NCBI GenBank assembly: GCA_024349245.1
Contig: JALDNG010000007.1
Span: 297,501-361,500 of the forward strand
Source of the DNA: Neodontobutis hainanensis
Taxonomy: Eukaryota > Chordata > Actinopteri > Gobiiformes > Odontobutidae
Reading direction: 5' to 3'
Length of the DNA: 64,000 nt
The translations under genes and the position numbers were made by a program. Positions within the stretch are counted from its first letter, which is position 1; each line of letters opens with the position of its first letter. The notes below the pieces were generated by a model. That model was not told the origin of the DNA, made no database searches, and saw only the letters and a program-made list of their open reading frames with translations. Below, piece after piece: positions 38,115 through 53,000 of the stretch.

Positions 38115-38444
38115 ATGCTAAATGTTCTTCTTAAAGGCATATAACTACTCCTACATACACTAGGAAAGTCATCACTAAACATTCAAAATCATATTAGCAG
38201 GAGATAATGCCAGCTGACTTCAGATGCAAGAAAGCTAGTGTTTATTTGAATTACTGATTAAAAATGCTTTAAAGTAAGTCTATAAAGTGAAGTGCACTTC
38301 CGCCAAGTTAATAGGTTAGGCATATTTTAGGTCTAAAAAGACTGACAAAGCATAGATGATATTAAGGTACTATATACATATGCAAAGCATATAATATTTC
38401 TAAATACATTATTGTAAAATAATGCTTCTTATTGTGTGTTTGAG
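38114..38444. other. unique non-coding stretch
   Basis: AT-rich sequence with nothing recognised. Confidence 0.5.
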
Positions 38445-38617
38445 TTACATTTACATTTACATTTATTCATTTAGCTGACGCTTTTATCCAAAGCGACTTA
38501 CATTGTTCTACAGTAATTACCAGTGTTACAGCCACTGGAGGCGAGTGTGTTAAGTGTCTTGCCCAAGGACACAACGACAGTATGAACTATGGGGAGAATG
38601 GGAATCGAACCTTTAGT
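38445..38617 (-). mobile_element. 5'-truncated tRNA-derived SINE, minus strand
   Basis: Reading on the minus strand, a perfect B box GGTTCGATTCC (38601-38611) is followed by a body with ttgtgtccttgggcaagaca and a tail containing gcgtcagctaaatgaataaa and (atgtaa)n. The body is nearly identical to the plus-strand copy at 19172-19400. The A box and the rest of the tRNA head are missing, so the copy is broken near its B box. Confidence 0.85.
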
Positions 38618-41043
<2,426 letters not shown>

Positions 41044-44000
41044 TGTTGTCATAATTTAATCATAATGCAATCATGAAGTTATTTGTAGCTAGATGCTCGT
41101 ACTGATTCAAAACATATAGAGTCTAATGTATGTAATCATATAAAGTCTAAATGTATGAGCTTCAAAATCAAATTAAAACAGTATTTTAGGGTGAATACAT
41201 GAACAGGAGTCAATGTGTTTTGTTGTATGTTATTCAACTTCTGCTTTCCATTGTGGCCTATACTATACATCTTTTCTCCATACACAATGTTTCCACATCT
41301 GTACAATAGGCCAGGCAGAGTCTTTCCTTAGTAATGCATAGTTTGAGTGAGGGTAAACTCATAAGAAAATGAAACTTACACCCACCGTCACCCTCACTCC
41401 TCTTACCCATTCTGGCACAGGGCTCTTTCCTTAGTGTCACATGCAACATTGATTGTCTGTTATATTACATTGATCAAGAGGTGATAACTTGTAATAATTG
41501 GATGTTAAATTAAAAAGCTCTCTCTTAGTTCTTGCCATCTCAATTGTAATTGTCATTGGGTGGCAGTTATGATGATGTATGAGGGGTTGTGTTTTGCGCA
41601 GTGGAGCATGACCCTGATGAGTAATGCTCTTTTTGGCTGCTTGGCATCGCTCCATTTCTGAGCTTTACTTTAAACTGTGCTGAATGGAATATGAAGAAGA
41701 ATTAGGAGTGGTATAAGGGGAGAGCAGAGGAAGCAGCAGCATTAGGCTGTTGACTGAAAAAGAGGAAGTCTGATTCTTGCTGCCAAACTGTCTGTGTGTG
41801 TATGTTTGTGTACGTTACAGTAATTGTATGTCTCCCTCCCTTGTTGTCCCATGCTCTCCGCTAAACAGCTGTTTAGAGTCACTGCTGCCAACTCGTCCTG
41901 TGTCAAGCTTCCTGTGCTGTCACCTGACCTAGGAGTGACAAAGCAGAGTCCTTACTCCTTATTATGAGAACATGAGGTCATAGGCACAGCTGCATAAGAC
42001 AGACACCCTCTTACATCCTGACCCCTGTCACTTCTCATCCATATGAACCTCGCAGTGACAAGGACACTATACTAACTCAAGTATATCAGCAAGACAATTT
42101 ATCCTAAAGGGAGAATGGCACCCCTTTAAACAAAAAACACTAATACAGCTTGATTGTACAGATAAATCCAAATAAAAAAGAAATCTGCTTTGGCTCACAA
42201 TAAATAAAATGATCAACAAAAAAAAGCTGTGTAGCATTAGAAAAGTCCTACTAGTCTAAAAAACAAACTCAACAAACATAGTCACTTGTACATGAGGCCA
42301 CATTTTGGTCTCTATCAAGTAATAATAATATCAAGTGAGAAAGCTCCCTTTAAACGAAGAAGACATGGGGCACAGAAAAACCACTGAATCAGTGCAAGGC
42401 CTTCAGTAAATATACATTTACAACACACACCCATTTTCAGACACGCTCACAGTTTTACGATAGATTGTTAAGCCTAATACAGCAGCAAATTACCATATTC
42501 AACAGGCTCATCGCCTTCTACTCATTAACAGATAAACGATATGCCTATATTTAAAGTAGCCCACTATCACACATTAGTGTCATCATGAAATGTGTGCAGA
42601 CGTGGGCGTGCATGCATCTGCATTAAGCCGAGAATCCATACCACACGCAATGCTGGCCTGGACTATGAGTGTGTGGAATCATCCTCTTCTGCTGTGTCCC
42701 TGTGTCGGAGCTGCGTGTGGTGCTCCCTGGTGATGTGGAGCCAGCTCACTGAGCTGACAGTGGGGGGGCAAAGCCAGCATTTGCGATTAGCATGAGCTTC
42801 CATGGGGTGCCGCAGTGGCTGGTGGGAGTTTTCATGGTAGACATGAACCTGTCTCTTCATCAGAAAGTGACAACCCCCTGTGGCATGGTGCGCTCAGCTA
42901 GACGCAGATCCAGAGCACTGGCTGCATGTAAATCTCCAGAGTCAAACTTCACACATACTTTTAGCAACCTTTAGCGCCATCATTCTCATCATGACATTCA
43001 TCTTCTAAATACTGACCATTAATTACTTCATTACTGTCTTGATTGCTTCAGTTCCACCTATCATCTGCTCATTATCACCAGTGGTGACGGTGCTGTGTTG
43101 TTAACAGAAAAAAAAGTCATTTAAAGGTTTTACACACTTTTTTTGACGCTGATAACATTATGATTCAGCGCATAAGCTGTTCATTTGATCAGTGATGACA
43201 CTTACACAGAGGAACCTATCTTTGTCTGAAAGATCAAAAGACTGACCGGTGCTGCTAGATTAGAAGTTAGTGAGTGGTGCAGGTTTGCCTGGTCTTCTAC
43301 ATTTACGATATTTTACATATCATGACGCCAAAGTGGGTTCTTAACGGTTCAGACACTGTGCATCTCCTTTACCTCTCTCTGGCTTCCACTAGCAGATAAG
43401 TGACCCTGAAGAACACTTGTGTGTGACATTCTAGTCACAGTGCATCATAAATAATGCACTCTTACAAATCATGGATGAGAAGTAAATTTATTTAAAAGAA
43501 AACAAGAAATCTTGTTCAAAGTAGTATTTTTTTATGTTTGGTGTGTCAGTCCGTTCCCTTCATTTACCAGATGTATTTGATAACCTATACAATCTAACAA
43601 CAATAAAATAATTCAATCAGTGGCAACAATAAATGGTTTAAAATGCAAAGAGCCATGTAAGAATTGCATAACCATGTTTTTCTTTCTGTTTAATGTGGTA
43701 AGGATTTCTTCTGCTTTCTGGCTTGTCCTTGGGGTCCATCCAAATGAGCACTGGGCCTTTGATTGTGCCTTTTGTTATATTATCATTCAGAGTCAGAGTG
43801 CTCATTCTGCACTAGTTCTCCATGTATGTAGACGTATTGTGATCACCAATAAAACAGCAACCAGAGAAAGGCTTGAACAATGTACTGGACTGGTCAGTTT
43901 GGAAAATGTGGGTTTTGATCATGAGCTTCTCCTGCTGCGATGTGAGCATGGTAATCTCTTTATATGTATTTAAGAGTTAAAATGTGCATGATAATCATTC

Positions 44001-44529
44001 AAAACTATATATTATCACAGACTTTTCAAGTTATGGTATGTACTCTTTGTACTGGTTAGTTCAGTTGTACAACACAAAGTTATGCCCGCCAATTAATTAA
44101 AATAATTGTGCCATTAATATTGTATTAGTGTGGTAATTGAACCTTTGCATTTGAGAAAGGGGAACTCTGCCTATGGGGGCACATGTTTAATAAGGTCTAA
44201 AAGCAAAGCCATTTACGTTATATTCATTTTATTCAGACCCATTTTTAAAGTCTGCTGCTAAACTCATTGTTTGACTGAAGAGTTAGGTAATATCATGTGT
44301 TTGCCTCACTAATATCAGTTCCCAGTGGGTCTGTAGTAACTCTGTAGTCACAGTAACTCTGAACCAGTGTCTCACTCACCCACATCACACATTCACCACA
44401 CCACACCAGCTTTGACAGCCACTCAACATTTTTTTTTTAATTATGAGCAAAAAATTCGGGTGTTTAAATCATTTATGACTTATTAGCAGAGAACTTATCC
44501 CTTTTAAAGCCTTTCATGTATAAATCATG
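41044..44529. other. unique non-coding stretch
   Basis: No gene support. Short frames (42592-42795, 42663-42860 minus, 43620-43973) are unrecognised. The part 42590-42960 is GC-richer and may be regulatory. Confidence 0.5.
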
Positions 44530-44860
44530 TGTATTTTGATTTGAAGGGGCCGCTTCTGAGTTATTGATGAGGCGCTCTACTCTAATCAATTAGTAATTGG
44601 AGCACAGCTTTTAAATAATGCATTTATTAGGCCTTGTGATGTGTTTAATGGCAGCCCCTTGCAGTGCAAATACGTCTGAAGTGCCCTAATGAGTCTTTTA
44701 TGGGCCAGCCCAGGGAAAATGGCATCTCGCTCTGTGACATTGCTCCACAATATAACTTGTTTACACTAAATTGGGAAGTCAGAAGAGCAATAAATAGAAG
44801 TTCCTACAAATTGATGTTATTGTGGTTATTTTGTTCAGCTCAGTGTTCCACAAAAATCCT
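44530..44860. promoter_or_regulatory. candidate conserved non-coding element
   Basis: About 330 bp of complex, repeat-free sequence with ctaatcaattagtaattgg at about 44582, gcatttattaggccttg, gccctaatgagtcttttatg (Hox/CDX-like TTTTATG) and gcaataaatag. This is the most enhancer-like texture in the window, in my judgement. Function inferred. Confidence 0.38.
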
Positions 44861-46697
44861 GTGTTCTTTTGACTCATGAACTTGTTTTCACTGTGTTTCT
44901 GCAACTGCAATTCTGATGGGTCTTCAGCCAATTAGTAACACTTTAGTAGTGGGTTGTTTTGCAGACATAAAAAGGTGACTAGAATAAGAAATACACTAGA
45001 AATAGATCACAATGGGAAGCACAAAGACATTGACATACACTCTTGAAAACTTCTTTTAAACTTTTTTACGATGTTTCTATAAGCTCAGTTGCAGTTGATT
45101 TTGCATTCATTCAAAGTGTTCAAAGTATAAAAGCAAAGCTAATAAAATGCCCATTGTTTGGTTGAAAACCATCATAATGATGCATTAGACATTAAGTTCT
45201 ACTAGCACTGTGGATATTTGCTGGTCAGATGACCCATCACATTACTGTTTGAGCACCTTAAGGCCGGAGACCACCACCTGCCTAGGAATAAACCCCTGAT
45301 GAAGGCCGGAGCTCTTTAGTCTATATCACCAGCCAGGTTACGCACACCATCCATCATCGTCAGCCCGACCGTGTTTGTGGTCTGTCAGCGGCATGTGTGT
45401 ACGTGCACTATGAGTGTGCACGTCTGTCTGTGTGTACGTGTGGGAGAGTGGGGTATTGTTGGAGAGCTGTTGCACTCCTGGCAGGGGTGGGTTTTAATTG
45501 GAACACCCAGTGAGTGGTATGAGTGCTGGTGTCACAGTAAAAAACTCCACCGACAGGCCCACACTGATTCACTCATATGGCGAGCTACTGTCTCCTGAGG
45601 GGCTGCAGATTATAAAGGCATTCACAGCTTTAAATACCCATGCATCATGTCGCCTGGTTGACTGACTGCACGTGTACCTACTGCTGCATGTCTCGACTTC
45701 CTGCCTTAAGAAACTGTCAAAAATGTTCTCATTGCCCATATTGATATGACAAGTAGATTGTTTAAACATTAGTGTATTGTTATTTTGACTTGAGACAATC
45801 AACATGCAGAAGGTTGACAGCAGACATTGGCTGCTGACTAGATGGTTGTGGCTCCTGTGTCAATAATGCCTGCATATGAATATGTTTACCTCAATAAATC
45901 ACTCGGCTGTTGCAATGGAGGGTTTTATCCTGATGTGGCAAATGCCTCTTACAGGAATCCTGGGTTATCAGTGCCACAAATATCATTTATCAGGGAATCT
46001 ATGCTACAGATACAGATAGATTCCTCTCTTCTAAAACCGTGTATTTCTGAATCATTTTTATCCACTATTATCACAATTCCCTTGCAGTGAGTTAGTTTAT
46101 TCTGTTTTCCTTCTTGTGTCTCATTTGAATTCAACTCCGCACCCTCCCCACTTTCTTCCGCACAATTTATATACACATGCAACCCGGCATGCATTCACAA
46201 ACACACACATACAGTTCAACACAAGCACAGCCCTCCCCCACAAGTACAACCTAAGTCACACACACACGGCCGCGCTCGATGTTTCAGCGGGAGTGGTGCC
46301 TGACAGGAACAAGTGACAGCTCCCTAATTACCTCCTCACTGTAGACGCTGACGCTGCCTGAGACGCACTGCTCATTTTCCTCTTTCTCCTTCCTCCCTCT
46401 TTCCTAACCCCCTCCTCTCACCCTCATCCTGTCCCTTTCTATCTCACCTACCTTTCTATTCCCTTTCTTCCTACCCACCTCCTCTCCTATCTCCCCTGTG
46501 GTGAATTATGCATGTCCAGGAACTCCCAATCTGCATTCACACCAGCCCTGCCGAGACCCAGCACCTATATATGTTTCCTCCGTCTGTCCTTCTCGTTCCT
46601 CCTCCTACACATTTCCACTTCTCTTCTATCCTAAAGCGTTGTCACACAAACAAGGAATGATCAATAAAAACCCTTTTTTAGCATGGCATGTGGTATG
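44861..46697. other. unique non-coding stretch
   Basis: No gene support. A CT-rich strip lies at 46370-46500. Nothing else recognised. Confidence 0.5.
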
Positions 46698-46975
46698 ATG
46701 AACAGAAAAGGCTACAGGGTGTAATTCTTGCAGGCCACTGGGATGTATTTTCCATGAATAAGGATGAAGAGTGAGGAACTGAGCATGTCCCTAATATCTA
46801 CCAATAATTATTACACATTATCTATGATACATTTGATCTCTCTGTCGAGGTTAAAGCCTTTGTATCAGTTTAAGATGTACAGTAGAAGCATATAAAATGT
46901 ACAGTGGTGAAACATCTTGTAACGTTTTTCATGAAGATCAGCCTAATGTTGTACAATGAACAGAAAAGGCTACAG
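46698..46975 (+). repeat. 20-bp exact direct repeat pair
   Basis: The 20-mer beginning atgaacagaaaaggctac is present at 46698-46717 and again at 46956-46975, 258 bp apart, with unrelated flanks. A 20-base match is not expected by chance between two arbitrary sites in 64 kb. The flanks do not reveal an element. Confidence 0.85.
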
Positions 46976-49849
46976 ACCAAAATGCTCAGCATTAGCTGTC
47001 CTGATTGCAGGATGGGAGTATTCTTCCCGAAGGTGTCCAAGACTGAAAGAGGGTGAGGGCCCTTGGAGCCAACAGGGGATCTCCAGAGAGCGATAACATT
47101 CACACTGTAGTCCCTGTTCCCCCTGCGCCACACCTCAATACGCCACCCTGGGTGTCAGCTCAGAGGCCCAGATTGCATTTCCAGTTGACGTCTGCTGGCC
47201 CCACAGGCATGTTTTGTTCTAATAGAAAATGCAATGCTCACAAACACACACGGCGTCCGCACTCTCACAGCACAATTGTCCACTGGGAGCCTGAGCACAA
47301 ACAGCGAGGCTATCTAATCATTAGACGGCGAATAGGAAGGATAAGGAGTGAAGAGAAAAAGGATATGGGAGGAGAATTTTTGAAAGATCTATAGGAAAAA
47401 AAAAAACAAGGACAGGAGTGGTGACACAAAGTGAAAGAATCATGAGCGATAAAATACCAAAAGAGCGGTGAAGCCAAATGGTGTCGGTGGCGTGTGGGCA
47501 GCTGATGGAAAGTCACTGACAGGTGTCACTCAGGGAAAGGCACCAGACACTAGTTAGACAAACCATTCCACATATTGGCATTTGCCACCACACTGTCATT
47601 AAATGTGTTTTTAGGATAGTTTGGGATAATTGACTTTTGAAACATTTTGTTTTAGTCACAGATTTATGTTTTATATGAAGATGAAGAACATTTAACCTAT
47701 TCATTTTGTAATATACTTCTGTTTAAAGGACGGAAATAATGCTAGTTTTGAATATTTTTTGTGATAAAAAATGATGGCCATTATTTTTAACATTTCTATT
47801 TCTTCATTTTTTGTCTTCACTGTTAAGTACTGACTCATAAGATGTTTTATAATTTCTGCCAGAAGAGCCATACTTTGACTTGCTTTAGTTTTCATGCTGA
47901 TTATTAAACTGGAACACCTAAAGAGGAACATAAGAACATTTTTATACTAAGTACAGTGTGAGATTTACAGTAGAATTATTGTTTATTTCTGTAATTTAAA
48001 TCCATAGTTCCCGACCAAATCCTACTAACTCATGCAATGACATTTAACCAAATCCAACCTTATTATTTTTACGTGTTTCTTCATCTATTACCAACAAAAA
48101 ACATTGTGATACTGATAATACTAACTTTTATTTATTTATTCCAATCACAGTGGCCCTTGAATGTTTGTGCACTTCTGATATAAAGTATAGCTTACAGTAA
48201 AGTTGTCCAGCAGAATGACCAGCAGAGGGGCTCCCAGCTCCTGCAAGCACGCTGCTTCCCTTCAGAGAGGAGAGCTCATTTCAGAGATTGCACTTAAGGG
48301 CCATCAAGGTCCTGCTAAAGGACTGTTCCCGTGCAAGTGAGAGGAGCTCAGAGGAGGGGGTGGGTCAAAAAGAAGCTGGTCGAGTGGCTGTAATGGTTTT
48401 TCAGGGTAAATTAAGATGCAGGGAGCAGTTCGGGGGCTGCCTCTGAGAGACGCTGACCCTTATTCACACAGGTTGTCAGTGCCTCCTCACCACCAACACT
48501 CGTCACAATAGTTTCTCTTCCCAATCAGCTTCAGAGCAGCGTTTTATCTGACTGCCACTGCCCATGATTTATTACTCTAGTTGTTGCCATTGGGTCTGAG
48601 CATCATCCAGCCTCGGCCACTTCGCAAAGTCACTACAAGGCCCTAGCCTCTCACACAGACCCCAGGTCGGACGGTGCCTGTCTACAGAAGGTACAAACAA
48701 GAGCCCATCACTTTGACATTTTTTCTTGTTGTAAAGGATTTGTACAGAAACATGCCAGAGCAGTCTCACAGTAGACACGCACAGTCATACAACTTTAAGC
48801 CATACCCGGGCAAAGAAACACAGCATTATTTTGTTGCACCATATTGCACTTTAAGAGTTTATTAAAGGTTTGAAATGAGTAAGCAGTTATGAAGTACAGA
48901 ATACTATACATGTCAAATCATTGTAATTATATTTTAACTTAAGCCTTACTGTATTTTTTATAATTGGAAAGCAGAACTGCTCAACCCTGTAACTGCAGAT
49001 TTGAGAATGTGTAAACAATTCTACTGTATGTCGCCAAATATGAGCCACTCTTTTTTAACTGGTGTGTGATAGAAGGAAGGTGAACAATAGAGCACATTGA
49101 GGAATTAAGGTGATAAGTATCTTCCCCTCAGGCACTTGTTAAACATGATTATGGAGTATAAAATGTGGTCTGCTAACATATGATGAAACAAGTGTGTTGA
49201 TTTTCAGTGAAGAATAGTACATCTTTTAACTTCAGTGTATTAAGTGATTCATTTAGTTCATCGCTCATTGTCATAAATAACGTATTTAAAGACACATACT
49301 ACTGTATTGCGCAAACTTATTTTGTTTTTACATTTTATTGTGTTGGAACAAATCAGCTGTGATGCCTGAAATTGCAGCATAAAAAAGAACTAGTGCGGGG
49401 AGGGAGGGGAAAGAAAATGAAGAAGGACTTAAGCACGGGTGAAGAAGCGTTACACGGTTGCTAATTACTGCCTCATTAGCAGTGGTGCTTAGCCATGTGG
49501 ACAATAGCAGCAGAACAGCTGATAAAAACACATGCATAAGCTACAGCTGAAGGAACAGTGCTGTGTTTTACGTCTTCATCGGCTCACTTTACGTAGAGAG
49601 TATCCAAAGGGATCCAAGTAGTAATTAAAGCAGTTAATATAGAGCCGTGATGGATATTCACTGACCTTTTAAAAGATCGGTACAAACAGCAGATTGTTGT
49701 TTTTGTGTGGTTAAAAAAACAAACGTGCGTCAGACTATCCCACACCTTCATTCTCCACCCTCTCCTCCATTCCAACCCCCAGGCGTCCAGATGTTGCCTT
49801 CACCCCTGTTCTGCGGAGGCGCCACTGTGTAGAGCTGCCTCAAGTGATG
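46976..49849. other. unique non-coding stretch
   Basis: No gene support. A one-mismatch CTCF-like core, CCAGCAGAGGGGCT, lies at about 48220. A-run at about 47397-47406. Nothing else recognised. Confidence 0.5.
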
Positions 49850-50065
49850 ACAATAAACACCTCCGCCATAACCTGGGCCCCGGCATTTGCATGTTTGCCA
49901 AGCTTTAATTCGAGGGGGAAGTATGCAAATGTATGCAAAATGAAATCCATCTCCTAATGACATGAGACGATTAAACAATTTTTATGCTTAAATATTCTGT
50001 TTAATGAAATCAAACAGGCCCACGCGCTGCGACAAATTTGCAGAGGCACAGGCAAAATTAGAGGA
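49850..50065. promoter_or_regulatory. candidate enhancer-like element with octamer cluster B
   Basis: ATTTGCAT at 49885-49892 and, 29 bp later, TATGCAAATGTATGCAAA at 49922-49939 give paired POU sites in the same order as cluster A at 31622. Around them are aagctttaattcgag, ctcctaatgacatg, gacgattaaacaattttt and a CpG block (caggcccacgcgctgcgac). Complex and repeat-free. Activity inferred. Confidence 0.45.
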
Positions 50066-53000
50066 TATCACAAAAAAAAGAGGAGGAGCGGGAGGGTGGA
50101 AATGCCTGTGGTTGGTATGCATGACAGCCTTTTAAAGTATCCCTCACAAAAAATAGTAAGCTCTTGAATTTCAATAAGATTTCTATAACAATAAAAAAAT
50201 CTGTCACTTTCCCTTTTTATACACCCCCTCACTCAGTTAAAAGAACAGTGGGTGATAAAGTACAACATGTACTTCAGCAATGTTTGAAAAGACTAGATCT
50301 ATACATTAAAATGATGTGTAGTCATCCGTTTCAAAACTAACTTAAAAGTAGTGCATTAACTTGCTGTTTATGTGCTTAATATTTGATTTCTTAATCTATT
50401 TCCTCGCCTTAGCTGATGGATAATGAACGGCAGCTCTGTTAACACATAGGTTAACAAATAGAAAAATAAAATGATCGGCTTGTCGTAGTCAATGCCTGAA
50501 GACATGATTGCCCAGGAGCAGAATACATAATGAAGGAGACAGAACTGTGATTAAAGTTGGAAACAGAGGCAGAGAAGAAGAGACAGAGTAATATGCGACT
50601 GCTTAATTGTGGCTTTGCAGGGAGCTGGTGACTAATGGCCTTTCCACTGAGCTGTTCAAGCCATGAGCCGCACATTAATATAAAGGGGGTTATTATTATG
50701 TTTTAGCTTCAGACCTGATTAATCACTCAGATTTACTTCCAGCGTGACTGCATATATAGCGAGCTGGGCTGTGGTTAGGCAGCCATCAAACTCAGGATAT
50801 AGGTGCATGCAGCTTCTTTGAAATGGTAATGTAGGACAAGACACACTCTTCTTGGTCAAAGCAGGTTAGCCTGACAAACGCGAGAGGGATTCTTGCCGGT
50901 ATAAAATCACAAGCTATAATCATGGCTTTCAACTGAACTGCGTTTGACCTCTTCTTTGGGAGATTTTCAGTCAATCATTCGCCACACTGTCCAGGATCAA
51001 ACACATGTCTGTTCCTGCTAATCTCTTATGCATAAATAACTATTTAATTACAACATCTATTTTGATCTATTGTATTAAATTTGCCTCATGGGAACAAGAA
51101 CCACACAATCACACAGATATTAGAGCACATTTTCTAAAAGAAATTGGTGGAAGGAAATATTAATATACATTTGAAAAGATTAAAAGTTAGAAAGGACTAA
51201 AATTCCATCATAAGAGTTTGATTGACTTAGTCCACATATTTGAGTTTAAGATGATACTGGAAACCACAAGGTGCAAAGTGCTAGTATATTATGTCTACTA
51301 CTGTACCACGATTAAACCAGAGAACACCTGAAACAACACAATTGTTCCTTTTGCACCAGTATTGTCAGTAATAAGGTTGCAACATTTATTTAGGAGTGAA
51401 TTTAACAGTGCTAGTGATAGATGATGGCATAATGTCAGCAGCACGCATGTTTGTTAGCCTCTGCACAGGCTGGAAGTGTGGAAGGCTTGAGTTGGACCCC
51501 AAGGCTGGGAGGGATTTCTTCAGCCTGATGCTTTGTTGCCTCCTAATCCTGTTGGCTTATATATTATCCCTGCCTTCCCTCTGACAGCGGGCTAATAGAG
51601 GAACGGGGCCCAAGCTCTCCTCATGGCACGCTCCTCTCTCCAAACAGCTACAAGAGACTGCTATGTGGATGTGTGTAAACTGTTGATTACTGCTACTACA
51701 GATGTTAAAGTGGACACAGACTGAGAGATAGAAGAGAGAGTCCCAACACACACAACCATAAATGCACAGACACACCGTTAAGAAGAAGTGGTGAAGGTGG
51801 AGAGAAGTCGGGCTTGTTGTAGCGCGTCGATCGATTTCAAGCTCCCGAGACAAGATCCTCGACTCGTACACCTCAGAGCTCCTGATGATGCAGTGTTGAG
51901 AACGCGGTGAGGCTGTGGGGAGCGGTGTTGGATGGGGAGGGGGGGTTAAGGGGGCTGTTAAACTGGCTCTATGACAAGCTGCCATGATGTCAGATGCAGC
52001 AGGAACAAGACAGAGCAGAAAACACAGTCTGCCTCTGTGCATGCCATTAGTATGTTTGTATAGGTGGCTGTTTGAGTTTTGTAAACCGACCTGTTCTCAT
52101 ACCAAGGCTAAATAAAGCAGCCATTGGTCAGTGACCCTTCTATTTTCTGACACTAATGAAGGCTTTTGATGTTCAGTGTTGACAAATCTGGTTTGTAATA
52201 GACCTTAGTTAGTTACAGATATATGTTTCAGATACATTACTGGATTTGTCATTGGGTGTGAGGGTGTCATATATAACATATACGTATAAGTCTTAGACCT
52301 TCACTTTTCATAGACATTTTATGGTCAATAGGTTGGGCAGCAGTGAATGATAAAATAAAAAATAACTGAATAAATTCAAGATTCTGCAATCCAAGATTAC
52401 TGTTTAAATGCCAGGATACAATTAAAGGTCTTATTTTTTTTGTACATTATGCTTTGTGCATTCATGCTATTAATTGGGAATAAGGCTCTGTTGAGAGATA
52501 CTATTCCCCTGCAGGAGGAAGTATTACCCTTTTTCATGCCCCTGTTTTGTTGCGGGCTAATCCTATGTCTCACCTCATTCTAAACGGCACTACGGCATAG
52601 CAGAGTGTGAAGTGGTCCCATCTTTATCCGATAATTTAAGGTTGTCACAGAGGTGTCACACGACTGAGACGGATCAAGAGCATAGGTGGGTCAGCTCGAA
52701 CATAATAAGGTGCTCATGTAACATTGCATGAACAAAGTACAGCGTGTGTTTGATTTGTTTATAGTGCAAATCAGCCATGTGATTTTGTTTTTTATTTCAC
52801 CCTAGAGCCATTTCTCTTTTTGTCCTGTTGTGAAAAAGGTCTGGTCACATAAAAGGAGCATAAAAGTGGCTTATATACCCCCATCAGAAACACAACTGAT
52901 AGGATTTTATATTGTGAAATTAACATCCTGTTTCTCCAGGAATGATTGAAAATATGCATTGCTCTTTGAGACCACAGTGTTAGTAGAGGAGAAAAGGGAC

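Noticed and set aside
51557..52042. 161-codon minus-strand frame with a signal-peptide-like start
   Set aside because: The hydrophobic start is short and the rest is Pro/Ser/Cys-rich translation of skewed DNA with no family match.
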